54,125 bases of DNA from JAAZFF01 sp964405775 (GCA_964405775.1 CAYOPG010000004.1:1-54125); one strand, 5' to 3'. Shown: positions 25,528-35,274, counted from the stretch's first letter. Notes: generated by a model not told the origin, from the sequence alone. A program made the numbers and translations.

Positions 25528-26580
25528 TTATGGCTCGTTTACATCTATGCCGAGGAGTTCCAAAATCCTGGAGAGTTCCTCGTTGTCGGCGAAATCCACT
25601 TCCAGACGGCCTTTGCCGCGTCGTCCGTTGGAAAATTTAACAGACGGGCTCAAGCGCACGCTCGTGGCGAATCTGTGGTGAAGCTTGTTGAGAAGAAGCT
25701 GAAGATATTCTTCGGGTATGTCAGACTCTGCCAGACTTGTGCGTGGTGGCGCCTTGCGGCGGGCGATACGCTGTTCCAACATGCGGACGGTTAGTCCGTC
25801 CCTTACGCTGTCCCGCGCTAGTCTGACACGCTCTTCCTCGCCATCCACTCCTAGAATGACCTTCGCATGACCCGCCGAGAGCAGTCCTGAGCCGAGCAGT
25901 TGCTTTACTTCGTCTGGCAGTTCCAGAAGCCTCATCGTGTTTGCTACGGTGGCACGCGCCTTGCCGACTCGTTCCGCTATGTCTGCTTGCGTCATGTTGA
26001 AACCGTCCGCGAGTGACTTATAGCCCTCGGCTTCCTCGACGATGTTCAAGTCTTCGCGCTGGAGATTCTCAACGAGGGCGATTTCAGCCGCGTCGCGGTC
26101 GACGGCGTCGAGTACGATTACCGGCACCTCTTTTAGTCCTGCCTTGGAAGCAGCGCGCATACGGCGTTCCCCGCCGATCAGTTCATAGCCGCCGGATGGC
26201 GACACTCTGCAGATAAGAGGCTGTATAATGCCGTGCGCGCGGATTGAATCTGTCAATTCCAGAAGGGCTTCTTCGTCGAATACTCGGCGCGGTTGCCAAG
26301 GGCTTGCGTGTATCATCTCCAGGCCTACCATGACCACGCGCTTGCCGTCTGCTGCGGGTGCTGGGGAGGCGGCCAAAGCAGGCACCTCTTGCGTGCCCGG
26401 CATGGACTGCGTTGTCTCACGTCCGATTAGCGCGTCAAGACCACGCCCGAGTCCGCCGCGGTGCGACGGCTTGGCTGCGGTGCTTGACATTACTACTTGC
26501 GGCCTTGATTTTTTTGCGGCGGCGGGTGTCTTGCGGGACGCGCCGGCCTTGATTGCTTTTTTCTTGTTCTGCGTTGCCAT
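25528..26580 (-). CDS. parB: Chromosome partitioning protein ParB
   Basis: A 350-residue ParB/Spo0J protein, which loads at parS sites as a CTP-dependent clamp and cooperates with ParA in chromosome segregation. The N-terminus is basic (KKKAIKAGASRKTPAAAKKSR) with the GRGLDALIG motif. The CTP-binding domain has PWQPRRVFDEEAL and GGERRMRAASKAG, and the helix-turn-helix domain has ENLQREDLNIVEEAEGY and TQADIAERVGKARATVANTMRLL. The C-terminal dimerisation domain ends at about 350. I start at the ATG at 26580, which has GGAAG upstream, and not at the longer in-frame start at 26637. parA is not adjacent. Confidence 0.95.
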   Translation of the reverse strand: MATQNKKKAIKAGASRKTPAAAKKSRPQVVMSSTAAKPSHRGGLGRGLDALIGRETTQSMPGTQEVPALAASPAPAADGKRVVMVGLEMIHASPWQPRRVFDEEALLELTDSIRAHGIIQPLICRVSPSGGYELIGGERRMRAASKAGLKEVPVIVLDAVDRDAAEIALVENLQREDLNIVEEAEGYKSLADGFNMTQADIAERVGKARATVANTMRLLELPDEVKQLLGSGLLSAGHAKVILGVDGEEERVRLARDSVRDGLTVRMLEQRIARRKAPPRTSLAESDIPEEYLQLLLNKLHHRFATSVRLSPSVKFSNGRRGKGRLEVDFADNEELSRILELLGIDVNEP

Positions 26581-26729
26581 CTTCCAGTGGACTCCCTTGT
26601 AGGCGCGGATTCTATCATGCTTAAGAAGGGTTCGCAAGGGCGTATTATTTACGTTGACACCTCCGGCAAGTTTCTGGTAGTTTTACCCCTCGTCGTCACG
26701 CGTGGAGCGTGGCGGTTGGTCTTTTTCGT

Positions 26730-26806
<77 letters not shown>

Positions 26807-26889
26807 TTTACCAGGGGAGGGGCGGCGTTGCGCTGAATGTTGCTCACTTTTGCACAGTAAATCAGCGACGGGCCGGGGAGATAATAAAG

Positions 26890-28098
26890 TTGTCAGACTT
26901 TCTGTTTTTCGAGAATGTAACAAAGCGGTTCGGCTCCCTGACGGCCGTTGACAACGTGACACTTGGTGTGTCGAAAGGGGAGTTTTTTTCACTTCTGGGA
27001 CCCAGCGGGTGTGGCAAGACAACCCTTTTGAGGATGCTTGCCGGCTTCGAACAGCCAGATAAAGGGCGAATCTATCTCGATGGGCACGACATAACAGACT
27101 TGTCCCCCAATATGCGGCGAGTCAACACGGTATTCCAGAACTACGCTCTTTTCCCTCATCTCACGGTCCGCGACAACATCGCCTTTGGGCTAAAGATAGC
27201 AAAGCGCTCGAAAGATGAAATCGACCGCGAGGTTGACTTGATGCTCGACCTCATCCAGATGCACGGACACGAGGATAAAAAGCCGGGACAGATCAGCGGC
27301 GGGCAGAAACAACGCGTCGCAATAGCGCGCGCACTTGTCAATCACCCTCAAGTGCTGCTGCTCGACGAACCTCTGGCGGCGCTGGATCTTAAGCTTCGTC
27401 AGCACATGCAAATCGAACTCGACTTGATTCATGACGAAGTGGGCGTGACTTTCCTATATGTCACGCACGATCAGGGCGAGGCAATGTCGTTGAGCGACAG
27501 GATTGCCGTCATGAACTCGGGTCGCATCGAGCAGGTTGACATCCCCGTTAAAATCTACGAGGCTCCCCGCACGTCCTTCGTTGCGGCGTTTATTGGGGAC
27601 ACCAATTTCTTTGACGGAAACCTCTCTTCCATAATTGGCGAAGACTACTGCAAGGTGGAATCAAACGATTTCCCTCCGATTCTCTGCTACAACGACAAAC
27701 ATATACGTCCGGGAAGTCCGGTCCATCTGAGCATACGTCCCGAGAAGATGCGTGTTTCGCACTCTCAGCCGGATAATTCGTCGGGGAAAATAAATATGTA
27801 CCGCACCAAGGTCGAGGACGCGGTCTATCAGGGTTTCCAGACTCGCTACTGGGTGCGCATCGGCGAATACCGCATCTCGATCACACAGGCGCACAGCCGT
27901 TTCCTTCTCGACTTCGAACCGATAAAGTGGGGGGACGAGGTCTGGCTCTCATGGCATGCCGACGATGGCTATATGATGGAACAGTACACGGAGACAGACG
28001 AGAACCTTCTGATGCTGCCGCCGGAAAGCATAGGAGACATGGACGAACCTGTCGCCGAAGAGAAAACCGAGGAGCCAGCAGAGGAAATCGCCCAATGA
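26890..28098 (+). CDS. potA: Spermidine/putrescine ABC transporter ATPase
   Basis: A 402-residue ATPase of the PotA/MalK type. It has Walker A GPSGCGKTT, signature ISGGQKQRVAIARAL, Walker B VLLLDEPLAALD, the H-loop YVTHDQGEAM, and a C-terminal TOBE regulatory domain. RMLAGFEQPDKGRIYLDGHDITDLSPNMRRVNTVFQNYALFPHLTV is typical of PotA. The start is TTG at 26890, with GGGGAG 10 bases upstream; longer in-frame readings run into the tRNA-Pro gene and are unlikely. The C-terminus is Glu-rich. Its stop overlaps the potB start as ATGA. Confidence 0.92.
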   Translation: MSDFLFFENVTKRFGSLTAVDNVTLGVSKGEFFSLLGPSGCGKTTLLRMLAGFEQPDKGRIYLDGHDITDLSPNMRRVNTVFQNYALFPHLTVRDNIAFGLKIAKRSKDEIDREVDLMLDLIQMHGHEDKKPGQISGGQKQRVAIARALVNHPQVLLLDEPLAALDLKLRQHMQIELDLIHDEVGVTFLYVTHDQGEAMSLSDRIAVMNSGRIEQVDIPVKIYEAPRTSFVAAFIGDTNFFDGNLSSIIGEDYCKVESNDFPPILCYNDKHIRPGSPVHLSIRPEKMRVSHSQPDNSSGKINMYRTKVEDAVYQGFQTRYWVRIGEYRISITQAHSRFLLDFEPIKWGDEVWLSWHADDGYMMEQYTETDENLLMLPPESIGDMDEPVAEEKTEEPAEEIAQ

Positions 28099-29006
28099 AG
28101 AAATCGAAGGCGCGCGAGATTCTCCTCACTCTTCCGTCGTTTGGTTGGATGGTTGTCTTTTTTCTTCTGCCGTCGATTTTGCTCTTCACTCTCTCTTTCC
28201 GTCCTACCGCCCTTGGCGGCGAGATTGGGAGTGGCTGGACGCTCGAGACGTGGAAATCCATCTCCAACCCCAGTTATCCTGCAATAGTCTGGCGCACTGT
28301 GTGGCTGAGCGTTCTCTCAACCGCGATTTGCATCGTAGTCTCGGTGCCATGCGCTTTTGCGGTCGCCCGTGCCAGCGAACGGCGCCGCCCGTTCATGGTT
28401 GGACTTGTGATCCTCCCGTTCTGGACTAGTTTTCTCGTGCGCGTCTTCGCATGGAAAATCCTCCTGCACCCAAATGGTTTCATAAAACAGGTGCTGCTTA
28501 CGATCGGTCTGATTGAACCCACGCAGCAACTTTTATACAATCCCGTTGCGGTCATGCTTGTAATGGTTTACACGTACCTGCCGTTCTCGTTGTTGCCGCT
28601 TTTCGCAGCAGCGGAAAAATTCGACTTCAGCCTTCTCGAAGCAGCTCAGGATCTTGGCGCCGGCCCGCTGGAGGCGTTCATAAAAGTCTTTGTACCGGGG
28701 ATAAAGGATGGCATATTGTCCGCCACTCTCATGGTGCTTATCCCGGCGTTCGGGTCGTATGTGATACCCGACATGGTTGGCGGTGCCGACAGCGAGATGA
28801 TCGGCACGAAGATTGCCCAACGCGCAATAACAGACCGCAATCTTCCACATGCCAGCGCGCTTTCAGCTCTGCTTATGATTGGCGTTCTCCTCCCCCCCTT
28901 GATCGGGTGGCTTATTAGCCGACGTCGCAACGTTGGAGCCACAGAGCCGGAAGTGCTTCAGGAAATTGCGGCGACGTCCAAGACCCCGAAGGGAGGCGTT
29001 AAGTGA
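28095..29006 (+). CDS. potB: Spermidine/putrescine ABC transporter permease PotB
   Basis: A 303-residue inner-membrane permease with about six helices. The coupling loop LLEAAQDLGAGPLEAFIKVFVPGI is the EAA motif that docks on PotA. The N-terminus SFGWMVVFFLLPSILLFTLSF and the internal VRVFAWKILLHPNGFIKQVL match PotB. The start is fixed by the 4-base overlap with potA. The gene ends in a GTGA overlap with potC. Confidence 0.93.
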   Translation: MKKSKAREILLTLPSFGWMVVFFLLPSILLFTLSFRPTALGGEIGSGWTLETWKSISNPSYPAIVWRTVWLSVLSTAICIVVSVPCAFAVARASERRRPFMVGLVILPFWTSFLVRVFAWKILLHPNGFIKQVLLTIGLIEPTQQLLYNPVAVMLVMVYTYLPFSLLPLFAAAEKFDFSLLEAAQDLGAGPLEAFIKVFVPGIKDGILSATLMVLIPAFGSYVIPDMVGGADSEMIGTKIAQRAITDRNLPHASALSALLMIGVLLPPLIGWLISRRRNVGATEPEVLQEIAATSKTPKGGVK

Positions 29007-29782
29007 AGGCTATGGAAAAACCCTGCCGGGCTGTACTTTGGATTGTGCTGCTCTTCTTCTATATCCCGATTATAATCCTAATAATAAACTCATTCAACGT
29101 CTCCCGGTTCGGCGGTTCCTGGAAGGGTTTCACGTTCGGATGGTACAGGATGTTGTTCGAGGATCGCGTTATATGGCGCGCCGTGCTCAACACGCTTAAA
29201 ATAGCTTTTGCCTCAACCGCCATATCCACCATTCTTGGAACAACCGCGGCGTTGGCGCTTCATAAATGGAAAAAGAGCAAGATACAGGTTGCCCACTATG
29301 GACTAATATATACTCATCTGGTGCTGCCCGATATTCTGATGGGTATAAGCCTTATGCTTTTCTTCATAGCGGTCGGGCTTTCGCAAAGTCTGTTCACGAT
29401 AATTCTCGCGCACACGACGTTTTGCCTTAGCTATGTCACTATGTCGGTGCTGGGCAGTTTGCAGGATTTCGACAACAACCTTATTGAGGCCGCCAAGGAT
29501 CTCGGTGCCAACACCTGGACAACCTTCTGGCGTGTTCAATTTCCTCTTATCCTGCCGGGGATCATCGCCGGGGGATTGCTCGCCTTCACCCTGTCGATAG
29601 ATGATTTCGTCATAACATTCTTTGTCGCCGGCTCGGGTTCAGGCACGTTGCCGGTTGAAATCTACGGCATGATCAAGCGCAGTCCCAATATGCCCATGAT
29701 CAACGCCCTGTCGACCCTGATGCTGGTTTTCACCGCCTTAAGCGTCGTCATCAGCCGCATGATGCAGAAGAGGCGCAAGTAG
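29003..29782 (+). CDS. potC: Spermidine/putrescine ABC transporter permease PotC
   Basis: A 259-residue second permease of the polyamine importer. It contains about six helices, the family motif IIILIINSFNVSRFGGSWKGFT near the N-terminus, and the EAA loop LIEAAKDLGANTWTTFWRVQFPLILPGI. The C-terminal LAFTLSIDDFVITFFVAGSGSGTLPVEIYGMIKRSP is diagnostic of PotC. The start is GTG in a GTGA overlap with potB; an ATG lies three codons later. The potD binding-protein gene expected next is absent: the following gene is on the opposite strand. Confidence 0.94.
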   Translation: MKAMEKPCRAVLWIVLLFFYIPIIILIINSFNVSRFGGSWKGFTFGWYRMLFEDRVIWRAVLNTLKIAFASTAISTILGTTAALALHKWKKSKIQVAHYGLIYTHLVLPDILMGISLMLFFIAVGLSQSLFTIILAHTTFCLSYVTMSVLGSLQDFDNNLIEAAKDLGANTWTTFWRVQFPLILPGIIAGGLLAFTLSIDDFVITFFVAGSGSGTLPVEIYGMIKRSPNMPMINALSTLMLVFTALSVVISRMMQKRRK

Positions 29783-29841
29783 CCGGTCATAAGCCAATAT
29801 CCCAGAGAAATGGGGAAAGTACACCTTCTGAGCGCTATTAG

Positions 29842-31635
29842 CTACGGGATGCGCGGTTCGGCTGCGAGCAGTTCTCTGGTGTATGGGTGGGTGGGTGACG
29901 AAAGCACCGTGGCTGCGGGGCCTTCTTCAACAATTCTGCCTTCGTGCATGATCGCTATGCGGTGCGCAACGTGACGCACGACGCCGATGTCGTGCGTGAT
30001 GAAGAGATACGCCGGACGCAGCTCTCTCTGCAGGTCTGAGAGGAGGTTCAACACCTGCGCCTGTACGGAGACGTCGAGAGCGCTGACGGGTTCGTCACAG
30101 ATTATGACCCGCGGACGCAGCGCCACGGCACGCGCAATGCTGACGCGCTGGCGCTGCCCTCCTGAGAATTCATGTGGATAGCGGAATGCCGCCTCGGGAG
30201 GCATGCCGACCAAGGCAAGTAGACGCTGCGCCTCCGCGATGCGTTCGGAGCGCTTGACAATCCCGTGTACCATTGCTCCTTGGGTTATTATGTCGCAAAT
30301 AGTCATGCGAGGATTGAGAGAGGAGAATGGATCCTGAAAGATAATTTGCACATCGCGCTTCATCTTGAACGGGCGTTTGTCCGGAACCGGCGCGCCATCG
30401 ATTTGTATTTCTCCGCCGGTTGGCGTCTCTAGTCCAGCCAGTATCCGGGCGAGTGTTGTTTTCCCGCACCCGGATTCGCCTACTAGTCCCAGAGTCTCCC
30501 CGGTATGAAGAGACAACGTCACGTCGTTTACGGCGTGGACTTTTTTGAACTTTTTATGCAAATTGCTCGCTGCTATAACTGGTGGCACCGAGTAGTCCGG
30601 TGTCGATAGATGTGTGGATCCGGAACCTGTCGCTGGCTCCTGATCCGATATTGTGCGTGGGCTTTTCAGCCATATTGGGCAGCGCGTGTGGTGCGAGGCG
30701 GAATCCTGCAACAACGACAATTCCGGGTGCTTTACTCCGCATTCTGGTTGTGCAAAGGCGCAGCGTTCGTGGAAGCGGCATCCCTGGGGAAAAGAAAGCG
30801 GGGAGGGAACCGAGCCGGGGATCGCGGCGAGGCGTTCGCCGGGACGCCCGTGGGAGGGCATCGCATCCAGGAGCGCCTGTGTGTATGGATGGCGCGGGGC
30901 GTGGAATACTTCGGCGACTGTGCCCGTTTCCACTATCTCTCCCGCATACATGACTGCTATGCGCGAGCAGGTGTTAGCGACTACGCCAATGTTGTGCGTG
31001 ATCAGCAGGAGAGCGGTGTCGGCGCCTTTGATGTTGCACATGAGCTCGAGAACCTGCTTTTGAATCGTTACGTCAAGGGCGGTCGTGGGTTCGTCGGCGA
31101 TTATTAGTCGAGGATTTGTCATCAGGACGGAGGCGATCATGACCCTCTGCTGCTGTCCGCCAGACAGGCGGAATGGGTATTCGGAAAGGCAGCGTTTGGG
31201 ATCTTCGATTCCGGCCTTGGCAAGCCATTCTTCACCGAGCGCCAGTGCTTTTTTTCGCGTGACATGGCGGTCGTGCAGACGGATCGCCTCGACAAGCTGG
31301 TCTCCGATCCGGTGGAGAGGGGAGAGGGCTGTCATCGGATCCTGAAATACCATGCCGATGGACGCACCGCGGATTTTGCGAAGTTCGGCGAGAGGAAGAG
31401 TCGATGTGTCGCGTCCGTCGAATTTGATCGAGCCGGCGGTTATTCTCCCGGGTGGATTTGGTATGAGGCGGAGGATGCTCATTGCGGTGACCGTTTTCCC
31501 GCAGCCTGATTCTCCGACGAGGCCAAGCCTGTCGCCGGGTTTCATGGAGAGGGATACGCCGTCGACGGCATGTACCGTTCCTTCTTGAGTGTCGAAGACC
31601 ACATGGAGGTCGTTTATGTCGAGTATGGGTTCCAT
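29842..31635 (-). CDS. Fused peptide ABC transporter ATPase (Yej/Opp type)
   Basis: A 597-residue protein with two complete ATPase units, as in YejF and GsiA. Unit one has GLVGESGCGKTVTA near residue 38, the signature LSGGQQQRVMIA, and Walker B LIIADEPTTALD. Unit two has GLVGESGCGKTTLA near residue 383, FSGGQRQRVSIA, and VIICDEPVSALD. Each unit ends in an oligopeptide-type C-terminal region, the first with a Cys-rich piece (GCRFHERCAFAQPECG) that may hold an iron-sulfur cluster, as in DppD. The two permease genes precede it on the same strand, 13 bases away. Confidence 0.93.
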   Translation of the reverse strand: MEPILDINDLHVVFDTQEGTVHAVDGVSLSMKPGDRLGLVGESGCGKTVTAMSILRLIPNPPGRITAGSIKFDGRDTSTLPLAELRKIRGASIGMVFQDPMTALSPLHRIGDQLVEAIRLHDRHVTRKKALALGEEWLAKAGIEDPKRCLSEYPFRLSGGQQQRVMIASVLMTNPRLIIADEPTTALDVTIQKQVLELMCNIKGADTALLLITHNIGVVANTCSRIAVMYAGEIVETGTVAEVFHAPRHPYTQALLDAMPSHGRPGERLAAIPGSVPSPLSFPQGCRFHERCAFAQPECGVKHPELSLLQDSASHHTRCPIWLKSPRTISDQEPATGSGSTHLSTPDYSVPPVIAASNLHKKFKKVHAVNDVTLSLHTGETLGLVGESGCGKTTLARILAGLETPTGGEIQIDGAPVPDKRPFKMKRDVQIIFQDPFSSLNPRMTICDIITQGAMVHGIVKRSERIAEAQRLLALVGMPPEAAFRYPHEFSGGQRQRVSIARAVALRPRVIICDEPVSALDVSVQAQVLNLLSDLQRELRPAYLFITHDIGVVRHVAHRIAIMHEGRIVEEGPAATVLSSPTHPYTRELLAAEPRIP

Positions 31636-31648
31636 ATCGATAATTAGA

Positions 31649-33256
31649 TTACTCCATTTTAGAATATGGGTGGGGGTCTAGGGCATCGCGCATACCCTCG
31701 CCAATGAAGACTCCCAGAAGCATGACAACGAATAGCACGAGCGACGGGTACAGGATAAGCCACCACGCGGAGCGGAAAGATTGCGCCTCCTGCAACAGGG
31801 CTCCCCAGCTTGGCGTTCCCGCCGGGAGACCGAATCCGAGATAGTCTAGCACCGTTAACGAGCCGATCGCGCCTACCAGGCTAAACGGGATCAGCGTGAT
31901 CACTGGCGTCAAGGCGTTTGGCAGGATGTGCCGGAACATTATGCGCGGACCGGAGAGTCCTTGACAGCGTGCGGCGTCAACGAACGGGCGCGTCCTCAAC
32001 CGCAAAAATTCTGCGCGTGTGTATGTGGCCACGCCTATCCAGTTGAATATGGCGTAGCAGACGAGGAGCAGTCCGAAACTGCGTCCGAGAGTGTTGCCAA
32101 GCAGGATGATAATGTATAGAAACGGGAGAGCTGACCAAATTTCCGTGAGTCGCTGTCCAGTGATGTCAACCCAGCCCGCGAAGTATCCTTGAACCGCTCC
32201 GGCGGCAATGCCGATTACGCAAGTTACCAGAACGAGAGCCAGCCCGAAAGTGAGTGAGATGCGAGTTGCGTAGAATATGCGGGCAAAGACATCGCGTCCC
32301 GCCGAATCAAAGCCCATGGGGTGTCCGGGCACCGGCCGGAATGGCCACGATACTGTCTCCATAGATGCTGTGAAATCTGCGTACGCGGCCAGGTCGGCGG
32401 ATACGTTGGGTGCCTTGACTTTCAATGGTGCGATCCAGTCTCCGGACTTCGCCGCCTCGATTGTGTTCGACACGGCAAGCGCATCCTCTGGGGAGAGCCA
32501 GCTCCAGCGCGAGAGTGCCGCCGAGGCAGATTCTTCAGTTGAGAATGTCAGGCGTTCGTGCCCGATGGAGTCGCGGGTGCGAACCATTATGCGCACGCTT
32601 TTCGGTGATGTTTCACGACGCGAAAAAGGAGCAAGCGAGATTTTGAATTCACCGCCCGGAGAATCGATGTCGAGGGCCGGGGAGTTCTCGTTTGCAAGGC
32701 GAGATTCAACGGCTTTGCGAATAGTCTCGTTTGATGAGCATATGGCGGGAATCTCTGATAACAGTGATGCAAATTGGTTGGTTTCGCCAAACGAATAAAG
32801 TGGCGAGAAGTCAGGTGCTAGTTGTATAGCTGCAGCATGAGAGCGGGGGCGCATCTCCAGATGCATTCGACGGAACTCTTCTAGGTCGGCAGCCGAGAAG
32901 GTCTCATTCTGACCCGAAGTAAACAGAGGCATTATTGCCCGAACCCCAGACTTGTCGAGAATAGGCTTGTAGTTCGTAATGCGCGTGTCGACTCCGTTCC
33001 CGAGAATCTCGTGTTGCGTATAGGAAAAGAAAACCGGAAAGAAGTCTCGTCCGTCCACTCGGAGCCAGATCGGATTGTTATTGCAGAGTACGTTGGCGAA
33101 AATGCTTATCACGTATATGGCGGTTAGTATCCATAGCGACCACCATCCTCGTTTATGGGCGCGGAAACGGCTCCAGCTCTGAGCGGAACGGCCGCGAGGT
33201 TTGATCGGCTTGCCCGTTCTGACGTTTGTCGGTGATTGGATGTTGTCGGGCGTCAT
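31649..33256 (-). CDS. Peptide ABC transporter permease, YejE-like, with an enlarged periplasmic domain
   Basis: A 535-residue permease. The first helix is near residues 38-58. A periplasmic region of about 230 residues then runs to VSWPFRPVPGHPMGFDSAGRDVFARIFYATR, followed by five helices with the coupling motif FVDAARCQGLSGPRIMFRHILPNALTPVI. The flanking sequences (NPIWLRVDGRDFFPVFF and the GHPMGFDSAGRDV block) match YejE/OppC. From memory E. coli YejE is about 340 residues, so the periplasmic part is enlarged by nearly 200. It overlaps the upstream permease gene by 4 bases. Confidence 0.85.
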   Translation of the reverse strand: MTPDNIQSPTNVRTGKPIKPRGRSAQSWSRFRAHKRGWWSLWILTAIYVISIFANVLCNNNPIWLRVDGRDFFPVFFSYTQHEILGNGVDTRITNYKPILDKSGVRAIMPLFTSGQNETFSAADLEEFRRMHLEMRPRSHAAAIQLAPDFSPLYSFGETNQFASLLSEIPAICSSNETIRKAVESRLANENSPALDIDSPGGEFKISLAPFSRRETSPKSVRIMVRTRDSIGHERLTFSTEESASAALSRWSWLSPEDALAVSNTIEAAKSGDWIAPLKVKAPNVSADLAAYADFTASMETVSWPFRPVPGHPMGFDSAGRDVFARIFYATRISLTFGLALVLVTCVIGIAAGAVQGYFAGWVDITGQRLTEIWSALPFLYIIILLGNTLGRSFGLLLVCYAIFNWIGVATYTRAEFLRLRTRPFVDAARCQGLSGPRIMFRHILPNALTPVITLIPFSLVGAIGSLTVLDYLGFGLPAGTPSWGALLQEAQSFRSAWWLILYPSLVLFVVMLLGVFIGEGMRDALDPHPYSKME

Positions 33257-34296
33257 TTTGTGAACCGTATGCGCGGGTCGATAAGAATGTAGCAGAGGTC
33301 TGATATCAACTGCCCGAAAAGCCCGAGGATGGAAGTGAGAGAGAGGATCCCCATGAAGACGGGGTAGTCGCGCGTCTCAATGGATTCGAGTGAGAGCAGC
33401 CCCATGCCTGGGATTTCAAAAACTCGTTCGATTATGACCGAGCCGGCGAACATGACCGTCATTATGCCGCCGAAACCGGTGGCAATGGGAATGAGTGAAT
33501 TGCGCAGTGCGTGGTGCCATACTGCGTGGCTCCGCGTGGCGCCTTTTGACAGGACCGTGCGGATGTAGTCGGCGCTCATCTGGTCCAGCAGCGAGTTTTT
33601 CATGAGCAGCGTAAGCATGGCGAAGTTGCCCGCGATGTAGCAAGTCACCGGTAGCGCCATGTGCCACAAGCGGTCGGTGAACTTGCCGAACGTGCTCAGT
33701 AGCGCGTAGTTGTCAGAGGTTATGCCTCCTATCGGGAAAACATCCCAAAGCGAGTCCACCGTCCCGCAGAACAACATCTTGAGTACCATACCGAGAGCGA
33801 ATGAAGGGATCGCGTATCCTATGAACACAAGCGCTGAGGATATGGCGTCGAATCTCGTGCCGTGGCGCAGCGCCTTTGCGATACCGAGCGGTATGCACAC
33901 GATGTAGCTCAGAACAAACCCGGTTATGCCGAACCAGAGCGACACCGGAATGCGCGATGATATCAGTTGCCAGACAGTTTTGTCCGTGAACTTATACGAC
34001 TGCATCGAAAGCCCAAGATCGTCATCAATGAGCCATTTTTTGTAGCGTTCCAGAAGAGGCCTGTCGAAACCGTAGTACTCGATCAGTTCTTTTCGGACTT
34101 GCTCCGGGACGTTTGACGGCCCCGAAGCTGACACGGACGTCGCTCCACCTTCCACTCCCGCAACACCGCGCATCTTCATGAGCTGTTGCTCGACTGGACC
34201 TCCGGGCACGAACTGCGTAACTGTGAAGCAGAGAATAGTGATCCCGAGAAAAGTCGGGATCATCAACAACACTCTCTTGATCAGATAGGCAAGCAT
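33253..34296 (-). CDS. Peptide ABC transporter permease, YejB-like
   Basis: A 347-residue OppB/YejB-type permease with six helices. The N-terminus YLIKRVLLMIPTFLGITILCFTVTQFVPGGPVEQ is typical, followed by a long periplasmic loop with RPLLERYKKWLIDDDLG. The coupling motif is DYIRTVLSKGATRSHAVWHHALRNSLIPI, and the C-terminus SDLCYILIDPRIRF is diagnostic. Together with the YejE-like and fused ATPase genes it forms an importer for peptides or peptide-like antibiotics (microcin C in E. coli). The binding-protein gene (yejA) is not in the window. Confidence 0.92.
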   Translation of the reverse strand: MLAYLIKRVLLMIPTFLGITILCFTVTQFVPGGPVEQQLMKMRGVAGVEGGATSVSASGPSNVPEQVRKELIEYYGFDRPLLERYKKWLIDDDLGLSMQSYKFTDKTVWQLISSRIPVSLWFGITGFVLSYIVCIPLGIAKALRHGTRFDAISSALVFIGYAIPSFALGMVLKMLFCGTVDSLWDVFPIGGITSDNYALLSTFGKFTDRLWHMALPVTCYIAGNFAMLTLLMKNSLLDQMSADYIRTVLSKGATRSHAVWHHALRNSLIPIATGFGGIMTVMFAGSVIIERVFEIPGMGLLSLESIETRDYPVFMGILSLTSILGLFGQLISDLCYILIDPRIRFTK

Positions 34297-34323
34297 CGCA
34301 TGACGGCGCGCATACAGCGCTGC

Positions 34324-35220
34324 TTACTTGCCTGTCAGGACTTTTAGGGCTTCCAGATAACGGCTACGTGTTTTGGCTACGATGTCGTCCGGCAGGACGG
34401 GAGCAGGCGGGTTGTGGTTGAAATTAACGCTGTCGAGCCAGTCGCGGACGAATTGCTTGTCAAGGCTTGGCGGGTTAGATCCCGTCTTGTATTCAGCCGC
34501 GGGCCAGAAACGCGAGGAGTCCGGGGTCAAGACCTCGTCGCCCAGCGTTAACACGCCTTCGGAGTCGAATCCGAATTCGAACTTAGTGTCCGCGATGATG
34601 ACCTTCTTCGTAGCTGCATAATCAGCGGCGCCTGTGTAGAGTTTAAGCGTCAGCGCTCCTAGCTGGTCCGCCAGATCCTTGCCGATCCGGTCTTCCAGCT
34701 CGGCGATCGAGATGTTCTCGTCATGCTCTCCGAGCTCTGCCTTGGCTGATGGAGTGAAGAGAGGCTCGTCGAGTTTCTCCGCCTTCTCGTATCCTGGGCG
34801 TATTTTCGTCCCGCACACGGTGCCGTGTTTTGTGTATTCTGCCCATCCAGAGCCGACGATGTAGCCGCGGGCGATGCATTCTGCGGAGACCATTTGGAGC
34901 TTCTTCACAATCATAGAACGGCCGTCCAAGTCGTCGTGGTAAGGCTTCAGGATGTCTGGATATCTCTTGACGTCGGCAGTGATCAAATGGTTTGGCACAT
35001 CCTTGAAATGATCGAACCAGAATAGGCTTAGCTGTGTGAGCACACGGCCCTTATCGGGTATTCCGTTTGGCATTATGCAGTCGAATGCGCTGATCCGGTC
35101 GGTTGCGACGAATAGCAGTGAATCGCCGAGGTCGTATACATCACGTACCTTTCCGCGCACCGGCGGAGCGATTTCGGGAATTGAGCTTTCTAAGAGTGCG
35201 TTGTTTTTGTCGTATTTCAT
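34324..35220 (-). CDS. purC: SAICAR synthetase
   Basis: A 298-residue phosphoribosylaminoimidazole-succinocarboxamide synthase that joins aspartate to CAIR with ATP, in purine biosynthesis. Motifs are RGKVRDVYDLGDSLLFVATDRISAFD, MPNGIPDKGRVLTQLSLFWF, ECIARGYIVGSGWAEY, and KVIIADTKFEFGFDSEGVLTLGDEVLTPDSSRFWP. This is the long eukaryote/cyanobacterium-like form. I start at the ATG at 35220, which opens MKYDKNNALLESS; the longer reading to 35304 covers the promoter. Confidence 0.95.
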   Translation of the reverse strand: MKYDKNNALLESSIPEIAPPVRGKVRDVYDLGDSLLFVATDRISAFDCIMPNGIPDKGRVLTQLSLFWFDHFKDVPNHLITADVKRYPDILKPYHDDLDGRSMIVKKLQMVSAECIARGYIVGSGWAEYTKHGTVCGTKIRPGYEKAEKLDEPLFTPSAKAELGEHDENISIAELEDRIGKDLADQLGALTLKLYTGAADYAATKKVIIADTKFEFGFDSEGVLTLGDEVLTPDSSRFWPAAEYKTGSNPPSLDKQFVRDWLDSVNFNHNPPAPVLPDDIVAKTRSRYLEALKVLTGK

Positions 35221-35274
35221 GTGGAACTTCTTCCGGCTGAGCGATTTTATGCCGCTTCTTTGCAGCCGGCTAAC

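Noticed and set aside
25465..26729. parS site near parB
   Set aside because: No sequence close to the TGTTTCACGTGAAACA palindrome was seen here by eye.
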